In this document: positions 1 through 10,150 of the stretch, one piece after another | How positions within the stretch are numbered: the stretch's first letter is position 1 | How the letters are laid out: the number at the start of each line of letters is the position of its first letter | DNA from: UBA1161 sp002311745 | GTDB lineage: Bacteria; Planctomycetota; Phycisphaerae; Tepidisphaerales; Tepidisphaeraceae | Direction of reading: 5' to 3' | Length of the DNA stretch: 64,000 bases | Assembly (NCBI GenBank): GCA_050018415.1 | Contig: JBEKAB010000017.1 | Location: forward strand, 17,818 to 81,817 | Translations under genes and position numbers: made by a program | Notes under the pieces: generated by a model | The model's input: the letters and a program-made list of their open reading frames with translations, nothing else | Told to the model about the DNA's origin: nothing | The model's database searches: none

Positions 1-2
1 TG

Positions 3-3000
3 TACTTCACCGGAACGCAGACGTTGGATGGAACGGGCAGCGTGGTGTTCGGCGGATCGGGTGGGAATGGCCTGTTTGTGCAGGACAATGGCAGCGCGGC
101 GACGCTGACCATCGGGAGCGGGATCACCATACAGGGCAACAGCGGATTAGTCGCGGCCTATTACTACGGTGACGCCTCGATCGTCAACGAGGGGATCATC
201 GACGCGGACACCAGTGGCGGGACGATGAGCGTCTCCGGCGGCGGGGATCCGGGGACCTTCACCAACGACGGAATGCTGGAAGCCCAGGGTGGGACACTGT
301 ACTTGAATGGGACCGTCTTATTCACGGGACAAGGGGTCATCAGCAGTTCGCCCACGGGTTCCATTCAGTGTAATGGCAGTCTGCTCGGCAGTACGACCAA
401 CGCCGCAGGATGGACTCCGCAGGGGCCGGTTACATTTGACGGGTCAGGAAATGCTTCTTCGCCGCAGTTGTTGGAGGCGATGAGCGATGACCTGGGCGCG
501 AATGCCATTGGTTTCCAGGGGAATTTTGCGTATGCACGACTCTCCCTTTCCGGCAACACTTACGTCCAATTGGTGGATCAATCTCAGAATGCCGGAGGAA
601 GCGGCGCCAACGCGGTCTATGCTGCCTCTCTATCTGTGCCCGCCGGGGCAACCCTCGACCTGAATGGGCTGAATCTTTATACCCTGGCAGCAGATGTCAC
701 CGGCACAGTCCTGAACGGATCGGTCACCGTCTTGCCGGGCGGCGGCTTCCCAGACCTCAGCCCGCAAAGCGCTGCGGCATCCACTTCCAACGGCATCGTC
801 ACCGTCGTGTGGAACGACATCAACAACGGCGGCGGGAACGTCATCGACTCCTTCTACGACCAGGTGCAACTGATCGACGTTACGGCCGGCAACACGGTGC
901 TGGACACGCAAACGCCTTACTACAACGAAGGCTACCTTGGGCCAATCACGTACAACGGCGGAACTGCGCCGGAGCAGGTGACGTTTAACCTGGCCGGATA
1001 TTCTCAGTTCCATGTTGGCGACACGCTTGAGGCGGTGATCACGACGGATGTCAATGACAACGTATTCGAAACCAACAAAGCCAACAATCAAGCAACGACA
1101 TCAGTGACGCAGGCACCGGTCCCGGATCTTCAAGTGAACGGCCTCAGCGTTACCGGCGATTCCACCGGGCAAGTCAATATCAATTGGAACGACGGCAACA
1201 ACGGCCCAGGAACCGTCGCGGAGAGCTTCTTCGACAGCGTGGTCGTCACGGACAACGTCACGGGAGCAACGGTTTTCAGTGGCACAGTGTATGTCAACGC
1301 CGGACAGAATCCTATCAGTTCCGGCGCATCTGTCGCGCAGAGCGACAGTTTTCAACTGCCTACCGGCTTTGACGTCACACACGCGCTGAACGTTTCGGTG
1401 ACGACGGACGCGTACAACAACGTCTTTGAGACCAACGAAAACAACAATACCGCGACCTTGGCCACAACCGCACCTCTGGCGCAGTATCCGGATCTGCAGG
1501 TGCAGGACCTGTCGGTAAGCCCAACCAATCCTTTTGCCGGTCAGCAAATCACGATTAGCTGGAACGATGCCAACACCGGCGCCGCCACGGCTGCCGGCCC
1601 GTGGTATGACCAGATCCAGGTCATCAACACGACCACGGGCCAATCGCTCCTGGATACGACTCAGTATTACGCTTCCAACTCCATGGCAGCGGGCGGAAAT
1701 GCCGCGCGTTCCTATGCACTCACGCTGCCTAACGGTTCTGCGGGCGCGGGCGTTCTGCAAGTGACCGTAACCGTGAATTCGAACAACGATGTCTTTGAAT
1801 ACAATTCGTCGTTGACTGCTCAAAGCAACAATAGCAGTTCCATGAACGTCACTTCCGCGGCCGTGTCCTACCCCGATTTGACGGTTGCTAATCTGACGGC
1901 CGCGGAAGATTCGACAGGCAAAGTGACCATCTCATGGCTGGATTCCAATATTGGAATCGCCTCAGCGGCCTCCGCGTTCGACGATTCCATTACGCTGACG
2001 GATGTTACGACCGGCCTCCAGATTAACGCAACGACGCTTCGGTACGATCCCAGTCAGAGCGGCGATATTTCCGCGGGATCCTCCTCTGGAACGCGAACAG
2101 TTGCGTTCCAGCTCCCACAAGGCTTCAGCGCCACAGACGCGCTTGAGGCTACTGTGCAAACCGATTCCGATGGAGGCGTCTACGACAGTAATCCTGACAA
2201 CAATACGTCGAGCGCAAATGTCAGCACCGTGGCTTCCGCCGATCTTTCAGTGACAAACCTTTCGGGATCAGGCGATGCGACGGGCAAGGTGACAGTGAGT
2301 TGGCAGGACGCCAACGCGGCGGGCGGCGCAGCAGTGGCTTCTGCATTCTACGACTCGATCACGCTGATCGACACGACCACCGGCCAGACGATCAACTCGA
2401 CGAGCTTGCGGTATGACCCGACGTCCAGTGGGAGCATCGCCGCCGGCTCAGCTTCAGCGGTGCGGACGGTGAGCTTCCAACTTCCGCAGGGCTTCAGTGC
2501 CACCGACGCCCTGCAGGTGACGGTGCAGACCGACACCGACAACGGGGTTTACCAAAGCAATCTATCGAACGACACCAGCACGCAGTCGGTGAGCAGAACT
2601 CCGACAGCCGACCTTTCCGTTGCAAATTTGTCGGCAGGAGCTGATGCCACGGGCCTAGTGACCGTCAGTTGGGAGGATGCCAACGCGGCGGGCGCGGCTT
2701 CGGTGACCGGAAGTTTCACTGACTACGTCACGCTGATCGACACCACCACGAACCAGGTGCTTGGCAGCGGTGGCGTGCCCTATAGCGTTTCTTCTTTGGG
2801 CCCAATCAGCGGTGGATCGATGTCCGTGGCACGCACGACGACTTTCCAACTGCCCCAGGGATTGAGCGCAAGCGATGTGCTGCAGGCCCAGGTCGTGACC
2901 AACGGCGATGCCGGGGTCTACGAAGCCAATACCGCCAATGACACCGCGACCACCTCTGTAACCACGACACCAACCGCGGATCTGTCGGTAGCCGATGTGC

Positions 3001-6000
3001 AGATCACCACTGCAACGCCGCTCTCGGGCCAGCCAGTCGGTGTAAGCTGGCAGGACAGCAACACCGGCCCGGCAGCCACGGGCACTTCGTGGCTGGACCA
3101 GGTTGTTGTCCGCGATTTCAGCAACAACATCGTCGCCAGCGATACCGTTGCCGCCGCCGCCCTCGCGGCGGGACAGTCTGAGACCTGTACGTTTCAGTTC
3201 ACCCTGCCGCACGGCAATCCAGGGGTTGGCAGCTTCACCGTGGTTGTGACCACCAACTCCAACGCCGCGGTGTTCGAGAACAACACCGCCAACAATGTTT
3301 CAGCGCCGGTGACATTTACCTCGACTCGTTCTTCCACGGATTACCCGGACCTGGCCGTATCCAGCGTGACCGGGCCGGGCTTTGAATTTGTGGGTCAGCA
3401 GACCCAGGTCAGTTGGACGGTTGTCAACAACGGCCCCGTTGAAGCGGACGGTTCCTGGACCGATCAACTGCAAATGATTTCCGTCAGCACCGGCGCCGTC
3501 ACCACGCTGGCCAACGTAGACCAGACCGGCCCGCTTGCACCCGGAACCTCCTATACGACCACGCAAACGATTACGCTGCCGACGACGCCGGGACAATATT
3601 TCTTCCAGGTGACAACCGACGTTGGCAATACGGTTGTTGAAACCAACGAGGGGAACAACACCGCCGCATCGGTGAACAACACGGTGAGCGCGCTCTATGA
3701 TGCGACGATTACTTTCGTGACAAACGCCGACGGGGTTGATGTGGCCGCAGGCGACGCGGGCCACGCCTATATCGCGCCGGGCGCGCCGGTTTTGATCTAT
3801 GGTGTCGCCACCTACACGGGCAGCGGTGAAACGGGCATGCCGGCGGCAGGCATGGGCGTGACTGTGGATGTCATGGTTCAGGGAACCGTTCGAACCCTGA
3901 ATGCAACCACGGCTTCGGACGGGACCTTCGGCGTTGAGTTCTATCCAGTCGGGACCGAGGCCGGGCACTATCAGCTCGCCGCCGACCATATCTCCACCGG
4001 CGCCGTTGCAGGCAGCATGGTGCCACAGGCGGCATTCGATATCGTTGGTCTGACGTCAAATCCGTTTGGCATCTCTCAAACGCTGGTGGTCAATCAGCCG
4101 GTCACCGGAACGATCACGTTGTCCGCATTGGGGGTGGTCAACTTGACGGGCTTGACCTTCAACGCCGTGTCGATCGCGCCCAATATTCAGCTCGTGCTGA
4201 CCGGTGCACCGACCACGATCGCAGCAGGCGGAACCGCGACGATCACCTTCACGTTACAGGCGAGCGATGACAGCTATGTGTCGGATAGCGCGGAGCTGCA
4301 CGTGAGCAGCGATCAGGGTGTGGCTCTGGATATCGGATTTGATCTGAACGTACTGGTGCTTAAACCGCAACTGGTCTCCAGCACCGGCGCGCTCGACGTT
4401 GGCATGATCGTGCCTGCCGCCGGGCAGCAGGTCCAGGAACAGGTCAGTTTTGTGGTGACCAACATTGGCGGCGCCGATTCCGGCGATTTGACCGTGCAAG
4501 TGCCCGACACATCGGTCGACGGCCTGGCGCCGTTCATGACGCTGGTGACGCAACCGACCATCAGCTCGCTGGCGCCGGGTCAATCCGCGACGGTGACCAT
4601 CCAGCTCAGTGCCGACCCGTCGCTGCCTCTGAACGAGCTGTACACCGGAACCATCGCCATCGGCAATACTCAGGTGAGCCTGTCCGAAGGCTATAGCTTC
4701 CGGCCAATCGCGACGACCACCGGCGATGTGGTCGTGCAGGTGAGTGACGACTACACCCAGTACGCCGCCAACCACCCCTACGTATCCGGCGCTCTGGTCC
4801 AGCTTCTCAATGCCTTCGACAATTCCCAGGTGGTCGCGACCGGCACAACCGACGCCACCGGCACCGTCGCGTTTGCCTCTATACCGGCCGGTCCTTACGT
4901 GATGTCGGTCAGCGATTCAGGTCATTCCAGTTACCTGGCCACGATCAACGTGAATCCGGGCGTGACCAACAATGAGACGGCGTTTCTTCCGGTCAACACG
5001 GTCAGTTACACATGGGTCGTCGTTCCCACCCAGATTCAGGATCAGTATCAGGTCAGCCTGGTTGCGACATTCGATACCCAGGTGCCTGCGCCTGTCGTCA
5101 CCATGACTGCCGACCCGCACCCGTTACTCCCATTAATCGCTCCGGGCGGCAGGGGGCAGCTGAACCTCACGCTGACCAACCAGGGGCTTATCGCCGCGAA
5201 CGACGTTACTCTGATTGTTCCGACCGATCCGGAATACACCTTCACGCCGCTGACCACTGACATCGGCATCATCGGGGCCAATCAATCCGTGACGATCCCG
5301 GTCGCTGTCACGCGGAATACGGGTGGTCCGGACGGAGGTGCCAGTTATGTCTACTTTTCAGCTCCATACGATTACGTGCCGTTCGATGATCCGAACCAGA
5401 CGGTTGTTCACGCCGCGCTGGCGGCGGTCTTCGTGCGGCCAGGGCCGCCACCCCCACCCCCACAACCGGGTGGACCAAGCGGGCCGGGTGCGGGTACGGG
5501 TACGGGTACGGGTGGCTTTTATCCCACGCCTGTTGTCCCCATCCAGACTGAGATTGCGGATGCCAAGGTGACCATCGAGATCGATCAGAGCGCGGTTCTC
5601 ACCCGCACCGCCTTCGGCGGAACCCTGGATATCTCCAATACCGGCTCGACACCGCTAGCCAACGTTCAGATGAACATCCACATCACCGACGACGCCGGCA
5701 ATGACGCGACCAGCGACTTCTTCTTTAACCCGCCCACACTCTCCGGCTTCAATGCCTCCGGCGGTATCGACCCCGGGACCGACGGGACCGCAAAGTTCCT
5801 GTTCGTTCCCACTGATAACGCCGCGATGACGGCGGCCACGGATTACCATATCGGCGGTTCGTTCAGCTACACCGATGCCGCCGGTGAGGTTGTTACCGTT
5901 CCGATTTTCCCGGCGACCATCACCGTTTATCCGCAGGCCCATCTGGTGCTGAACTACTTCCTGCAGCGCGATGTCTATGGCGACAATCCGTTCACACCGC

Positions 6001-8564
6001 AGGTGGAGCCAGCCGAGCCCTTTGTGCTTGGACTCCTGGTCACCAACGTCGGCGCCGGTGCCGCCGGCGACCTGACCATCACCAGCGATCAACCCAAGAT
6101 CATCGACAACACCAAGGGACTGCTCATTAACTTCCAGGTCATCGGCACACAGGTGGGAACCCAGACCGAGTCACAGCCCAGCCTGACGGCGGATCTGGGG
6201 ACCCTGGCGCCTGGGCAGACCAACTCTGCCGAATTCAACCTGATCTGCAGCCTCCAGGGTCACTTCGAGAATTACTCCGCCTCGTTCACCCACACCGGCG
6301 CCTTGGGCGGTCTGCAAACTTCATTGATTGACTCCGTCACGCTCCATGAACTGATTCACGCGGTCAACCTGGACGATCCCGGGGACCCGGCTTCTGACGG
6401 TAAGCCCGATTTCCTCGCCCATGATTCGGCGTCCGGGAAGGGAGCCACGCGCGACTACGGTCAGGCCCAGGGTCCGACCGGTATGCTCGATGTGGTTACG
6501 GATCTGCCGGAAGTTCTGTACAAGTCTGATGGTTCCAAGTCAGCGGTCAATGATCTGGCGGTTGGAGATGCCAGCATTACCTCGACGGTCCAGTCCGGCC
6601 AGTCGCTTACCTACACCCTGACCGCTTCCGAGGCGGCAGGATGGGACTACCTCGAAATCCCCGATCCGACCGGCAGCCATTCAGGCTATACGCTTACTTC
6701 GGTCGTGGGCCCCGACGGGCGCGTCATCCAGGTCGGTCCCAACGCCTGGACCACCGATCAGCTCTTCACCGACGGCGCGTTCATCAACTTCAAGCTTTTC
6801 CATATGCTGGACTACAGCAGCACGGGCCAGGACGTGCAATACACGCTGGTCTACACCACCACCGCGACTCCGCCCACCGTGGTCGCACTGCAGGCGGTCT
6901 CTCCGAAGATCGACAGTCCGTTTGACAGCCTGCAGGTTACACTCTCCGAGCCAATCGACCTGACCAGTTTCGATCCATCGCAGGTGGTCATCCTGTACAA
7001 CGGCTCACCCATCTCGACCGCTGGAATGACGCTGAAATCCGACGGCGGGGATGTTTACGAAATCGACGGATTGTCCTCCCTTACCAACAAGCTGGGAAGC
7101 TATGCCCTGGATTTCAATGCCACAGCCGTGAGGGATTTCAACGGACTCGCCGGCACCGGCGTGCTCAGTGATCTTTGGCAGCTTCTGGCAGTACCGACGC
7201 TGACTCTGCCCGCAGCCCCAGCGCTTACGTTCGATGGTACGAGCGACGTAGTTGAGTGGGTGACTGCGACCTTGAGCGGCGTCAACGGGGTGGCAGCGCC
7301 CACGGGCACACCCTCCATCGCCTACTACTCGGGCACCGACACTTCCGGCACACCGCTTTCTTCTCCGCCGGTCAACGCGGGCAAGTACACCGCCGTGGCC
7401 AGCTATGCCGGCGATGCCAACTACTTCGGCGTTCAGACCTCGGTGACGTTCACCGTCAACCCGGCGCCAGCCACCGTCACTTTGCCCGCGCCTCCGGCTT
7501 CCATCGTTTACGACGGCACCAATGACGTGACCAGTTGGGTCCAGGCGACGGTAACAGGTGTGAGTGGGGCGCCGACACCGACCGGCGAGATCACATACGT
7601 GTATTATGCCGGTGCTGCGGCAACAGGGACGCCGTTGGCTTCGCCGCCGATCAATCCCGGCACCTACACCGTCGTTGCCAATTACCCTGGGGATGCCAAT
7701 TACAACGCCGCTCAGAGCGATGCTGTCACCTTCTCCATCGTCGCTCCCCCGCAGGTCACCAATGTCACGGTCGACGGCAGCGCTTGGAGCGGCAGCTTCC
7801 TCAGTTATCTTGCCGGCCTGAGTGTCGCCAATGTCGGCGGCTATTCCATCCCCACGGGATCGTCCCAGTTGAAGACGTTGCCCTGGACGAATCTCAACCA
7901 GATCAACATCGTCTTCAATCAAAACGTCAACGTGCAAGAAAGTTCGCTGCAACTGTTGGGCGTCAACGTCCCCAGCTATTCCTTCATCGCCTTCAGCTAC
8001 AACTCCAGCACTGACACGGCGACCTGGACGCTGAATGCTCCGATCAGCGACGACAAGCTGCTGATCGATCTGAGCGACTCGGTGACCAACACTTCGGGGG
8101 TCGCCCTGGACGGGGAATGGACCGACGGGGTCAGCAGTTATCCCTCGGGCAACGGCACTCCTGGCGGAGCGTTCATGTTCAGTTTGAACGTTTTGCCGGG
8201 GGATGAGAATCAGTCCGGCGGGGTCAACATTCTGGACACGGTATCGGTGGCTCACCTTCAGGGCAGCACCACTTTGACGCCCGCGACGTATTCAATCTTC
8301 GCGGACGTGAACGGCAGCGGTGGGATCAACATACTGGACACGCTTGCGACCAACAGCCGGCAGGCCTCGACATTGCCCAGCGGCACTCCGGCAGTCCCGG
8401 CCGTGGTGACTTCAATGGTTGCGGCACCCACCAGAAAAATGAACACAACCGCCTCGACAGCGTTGGTGCCGAATGTATCTCCGATGGTTTTTTCCACGAC
8501 GCCGATCACGAGCAGCCTCTTGCTGCCCAATCACCACAAGCGGGGCGTGCTGGCGATGGTGTGA
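3..8564 (+). CDS. Giant secreted CARDB-repeat protein with dockerin-like C-terminus (5' partial)
   Basis: The reading frame is open to the left edge, so the true start and any LEPR or signal region lie outside the window. The first possible internal start is a TTG at 24, and residues below count from it. About eight CARDB-type beta-sandwich repeats begin with PDL/ADL motifs near residues 242, 367, 488, 616, 738, 861, 985 and 1107. They are followed by Ig-like regions, a Pro/Gly/Thr-rich linker (around nt 5445-5520, with a GGTACG hexamer repeat) and two MBG-like repeats around 2390-2570. The C-terminus carries the module shared with three downstream genes, then two dockerin-type calcium loops (GDENQSGGVNILD near residue 2728 and DVNGSGGINILD near 2765) and a tail ending LLLPNHHKRGVLAMV. 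No catalytic domain is visible. It is probably a surface or extracellular adhesion or scaffold protein. The gene model is secure; the role is inferred from its repeats. Confidence 0.9.
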   Translation, partial: YFTGTQTLDGTGSVVFGGSGGNGLFVQDNGSAATLTIGSGITIQGNSGLVAAYYYGDASIVNEGIIDADTSGGTMSVSGGGDPGTFTNDGMLEAQGGTLYLNGTVLFTGQGVISSSPTGSIQCNGSLLGSTTNAAGWTPQGPVTFDGSGNASSPQLLEAMSDDLGANAIGFQGNFAYARLSLSGNTYVQLVDQSQNAGGSGANAVYAASLSVPAGATLDLNGLNLYTLAADVTGTVLNGSVTVLPGGGFPDLSPQSAAASTSNGIVTVVWNDINNGGGNVIDSFYDQVQLIDVTAGNTVLDTQTPYYNEGYLGPITYNGGTAPEQVTFNLAGYSQFHVGDTLEAVITTDVNDNVFETNKANNQATTSVTQAPVPDLQVNGLSVTGDSTGQVNINWNDGNNGPGTVAESFFDSVVVTDNVTGATVFSGTVYVNAGQNPISSGASVAQSDSFQLPTGFDVTHALNVSVTTDAYNNVFETNENNNTATLATTAPLAQYPDLQVQDLSVSPTNPFAGQQITISWNDANTGAATAAGPWYDQIQVINTTTGQSLLDTTQYYASNSMAAGGNAARSYALTLPNGSAGAGVLQVTVTVNSNNDVFEYNSSLTAQSNNSSSMNVTSAAVSYPDLTVANLTAAEDSTGKVTISWLDSNIGIASAASAFDDSITLTDVTTGLQINATTLRYDPSQSGDISAGSSSGTRTVAFQLPQGFSATDALEATVQTDSDGGVYDSNPDNNTSSANVSTVASADLSVTNLSGSGDATGKVTVSWQDANAAGGAAVASAFYDSITLIDTTTGQTINSTSLRYDPTSSGSIAAGSASAVRTVSFQLPQGFSATDALQVTVQTDTDNGVYQSNLSNDTSTQSVSRTPTADLSVANLSAGADATGLVTVSWEDANAAGAASVTGSFTDYVTLIDTTTNQVLGSGGVPYSVSSLGPISGGSMSVARTTTFQLPQGLSASDVLQAQVVTNGDAGVYEANTANDTATTSVTTTPTADLSVADVQITTATPLSGQPVGVSWQDSNTGPAATGTSWLDQVVVRDFSNNIVASDTVAAAALAAGQSETCTFQFTLPHGNPGVGSFTVVVTTNSNAAVFENNTANNVSAPVTFTSTRSSTDYPDLAVSSVTGPGFEFVGQQTQVSWTVVNNGPVEADGSWTDQLQMISVSTGAVTTLANVDQTGPLAPGTSYTTTQTITLPTTPGQYFFQVTTDVGNTVVETNEGNNTAASVNNTVSALYDATITFVTNADGVDVAAGDAGHAYIAPGAPVLIYGVATYTGSGETGMPAAGMGVTVDVMVQGTVRTLNATTASDGTFGVEFYPVGTEAGHYQLAADHISTGAVAGSMVPQAAFDIVGLTSNPFGISQTLVVNQPVTGTITLSALGVVNLTGLTFNAVSIAPNIQLVLTGAPTTIAAGGTATITFTLQASDDSYVSDSAELHVSSDQGVALDIGFDLNVLVLKPQLVSSTGALDVGMIVPAAGQQVQEQVSFVVTNIGGADSGDLTVQVPDTSVDGLAPFMTLVTQPTISSLAPGQSATVTIQLSADPSLPLNELYTGTIAIGNTQVSLSEGYSFRPIATTTGDVVVQVSDDYTQYAANHPYVSGALVQLLNAFDNSQVVATGTTDATGTVAFASIPAGPYVMSVSDSGHSSYLATINVNPGVTNNETAFLPVNTVSYTWVVVPTQIQDQYQVSLVATFDTQVPAPVVTMTADPHPLLPLIAPGGRGQLNLTLTNQGLIAANDVTLIVPTDPEYTFTPLTTDIGIIGANQSVTIPVAVTRNTGGPDGGASYVYFSAPYDYVPFDDPNQTVVHAALAAVFVRPGPPPPPPQPGGPSGPGAGTGTGTGGFYPTPVVPIQTEIADAKVTIEIDQSAVLTRTAFGGTLDISNTGSTPLANVQMNIHITDDAGNDATSDFFFNPPTLSGFNASGGIDPGTDGTAKFLFVPTDNAAMTAATDYHIGGSFSYTDAAGEVVTVPIFPATITVYPQAHLVLNYFLQRDVYGDNPFTPQVEPAEPFVLGLLVTNVGAGAAGDLTITSDQPKIIDNTKGLLINFQVIGTQVGTQTESQPSLTADLGTLAPGQTNSAEFNLICSLQGHFENYSASFTHTGALGGLQTSLIDSVTLHELIHAVNLDDPGDPASDGKPDFLAHDSASGKGATRDYGQAQGPTGMLDVVTDLPEVLYKSDGSKSAVNDLAVGDASITSTVQSGQSLTYTLTASEAAGWDYLEIPDPTGSHSGYTLTSVVGPDGRVIQVGPNAWTTDQLFTDGAFINFKLFHMLDYSSTGQDVQYTLVYTTTATPPTVVALQAVSPKIDSPFDSLQVTLSEPIDLTSFDPSQVVILYNGSPISTAGMTLKSDGGDVYEIDGLSSLTNKLGSYALDFNATAVRDFNGLAGTGVLSDLWQLLAVPTLTLPAAPALTFDGTSDVVEWVTATLSGVNGVAAPTGTPSIAYYSGTDTSGTPLSSPPVNAGKYTAVASYAGDANYFGVQTSVTFTVNPAPATVTLPAPPASIVYDGTNDVTSWVQATVTGVSGAPTPTGEITYVYYAGAAATGTPLASPPINPGTYTVVANYPGDANYNAAQSDAVTFSIVAPPQVTNVTVDGSAWSGSFLSYLAGLSVANVGGYSIPTGSSQLKTLPWTNLNQINIVFNQNVNVQESSLQLLGVNVPSYSFIAFSYNSSTDTATWTLNAPISDDKLLIDLSDSVTNTSGVALDGEWTDGVSSYPSGNGTPGGAFMFSLNVLPGDENQSGGVNILDTVSVAHLQGSTTLTPATYSIFADVNGSGGINILDTLATNSRQASTLPSGTPAVPAVVTSMVAAPTRKMNTTASTALVPNVSPMVFSTTPITSSLLLPNHHKRGVLAMV

Positions 8565-8641
8565 AGTCGAAGAAGGAGGTGCAATTCGCCTGAGCCAAGG
8601 CGCGCCGCCGCGCGTGCTTTCGATCACGTTGGTTGCCGCTA

Positions 8642-8858
8642 GGGTTCGACATTGCCCAGCGGCACTGCGGCTGTCCCGGCTGTCGTGGCTTCAATGGTTG
8701 CGGCACCAACCAGCAAAATGAACGCGGCTGCGGTGACAGCGTTGGTGCCGGCCGCAAGCCGGCGATTTGATCTTCGATCAAAGACCTCCCTGTCTGGCGG
8801 TGGTGTTACCACAGAAGGAAGGTCAGCGTTGAGCGGATATATAGCGCTGGAGTGCTAA
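8642..8858 (+). pseudogene. Orphan second copy of a dockerin-protein C-terminal tail
   Basis: About 110 bp here closely repeat the 3' coding sequence of the upstream giant gene (8366-8475). The translation MPSGTAAVPAVVASMVAAP corresponds to LPSGTPAVPAVVTSMVAAP upstream, and the similarity ends after about LVPAAS. There is no body of a gene in front of it, only the tail. It is best read as the remnant of a deleted paralogue or of a partial tandem duplication or recombination between dockerin genes. Confidence 0.6.
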
Positions 8859-8871
8859 ATAGGGAGTGAGA

Positions 8872-10122
8872 ATGACCGGCTGGCAAGTCGGCAGTGCCGT
8901 CTCAGCCAATGGGTTGAGGCAGACGGGGACTACTAGGCAATCCCTGGAAAAGGATTCCCCGCCGTCCGCTGTGGAGCCAGCGGCAACACCGCCGCTTCGC
9001 AGTATTCACACCACGACGTTTCCGCAAATTCTTCAGCGCCTTGGCGCATCGCTGGCCGTCACCACTTATCAGGCCGGCAAGCTGGTGTTACTGCGGTCTG
9101 AGCCGCGGTCCGATGGTACGGTGCTCAACACACACTTTCGCGGCTTCAATAAACCAATGGGCTTCGCCTGGGAGCCCGGCCGCTTTGCTTTGGGTACCAA
9201 CACCGAGATTTGGGAATTCCACGACTTGCCGGCGGTAGCACGCAAGCTGGACACGGCCGAGTCTCCCGCTCACCACGACGCCGCATTCCTGCCGCGCTGT
9301 GCTCACGTCACCGGTGACGTTCAGATCCATGAGATGGTTTGGGCGCCGCCACGCAAAATTCCCGGCAGCTCGGAGCCAGCACATCGTTCGGATCTCTGTT
9401 TCGTCAATACCCGATTCTCCTGCCTGGCGACGCGCAGCGACACATATAACTTCGTACCGCGCTGGAGACCGCCGTTCATTTCGGCTCTGGCCCCGGAAGA
9501 CCGCTGCCACCTGAACGGTGTGTGTCTGCGCGACGGCAAGCTCCGCTATGTTACCGCCTTGGGCGAGACGGACACTCCCAGCGGCTGACGCGAGAACAAG
9601 CAGTCCGGCGGAATCCTGATGGATATCCCCGCGAATGAAATTATGACCCGCGGCTTGTCTATGCCGCACTCGCCGCGGTGGCATGAAGACCGGCTGTGGG
9701 TGCTGGAGAGCGGTAACGGCGGCGTGGGTGTCGTGGACGAGCGCAGCGGAAAATACCAGGAGGTTTGCCGCCTGCCCGGCTTCACACGCGGGCTGGACTT
9801 CGCTGGGCCGTACGCCTTTGTCGGACTGTCGCAGGTACGCGAGTCGGCAGTCTTCAGCGGCATCGCTATCGCCCAGATGAAGCAAGAAGACCGCTGCTGC
9901 GGTGTATGGATCATCGACACGCGCAGCGGACAGACCGTTGGATTCGTGAAATTCACGGACGCGGCGCAGGAAATCTTCGCCGTCCAAGCGCTGCACGGTT
10001 TGTCCTGGCCTGATGTGCTGAATGAAGACCCCAAGCGTATCGCCGAGTCGTTTGAGTTGTCTGACGAAGCAATTCAACAGGTTCCACCGGAGTCGCGCCA
10101 GCCGGCGGCGGACAAGAGTTAG
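8872..10122 (+). pseudogene. TIGR03032-family protein gene interrupted by an in-frame TGA
   Basis: The gene starts at the ATG at 8872, five bases after an AGGGAG ribosome site (8861-8866); a GTG at 8866 is an alternative. Codons up to 9585 encode the N-terminal half, with family-like motifs TTYQAGKLVLLR, HFRGFNKPMGFA, DVQIHEMVWA and LCFVNTRFSCLA. A TGA stop follows at 9586-9588 in the context PSG-stop-RENKQSGGIL. The same frame then runs on to 10122 with the rest of the domain (GLSMPHSPRWHEDRLWVLES, GFTRGLDFAGPYAFVGLSQVRES). Members of this family usually have a Trp at that place, so a TGG to TGA change is the simplest reading. The unbroken length would be about 416 residues. TIGR03032 proteins have no firmly established function. 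The gene is probably inactivated recently, because nothing else is damaged, unless it is a sequencing error. Confidence 0.75.
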
Positions 10123-10150
10123 CCTTCGACTGGAAGGGAGAGGAACCGCT

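Noticed and set aside
7005..8255. Long minus-strand frame inside the giant gene
   Set aside because: It is antisense to a clearly coding, domain-rich frame. Its Arg/Gly/Val-rich product is typical of GC-rich shadow frames.
9586..9588. Selenocysteine or recoded TGA in the TIGR03032 gene
   Set aside because: The family has a Trp there, no selenocysteine machinery or SECIS-like hairpin is seen, and other genes in the window end normally on TGA.
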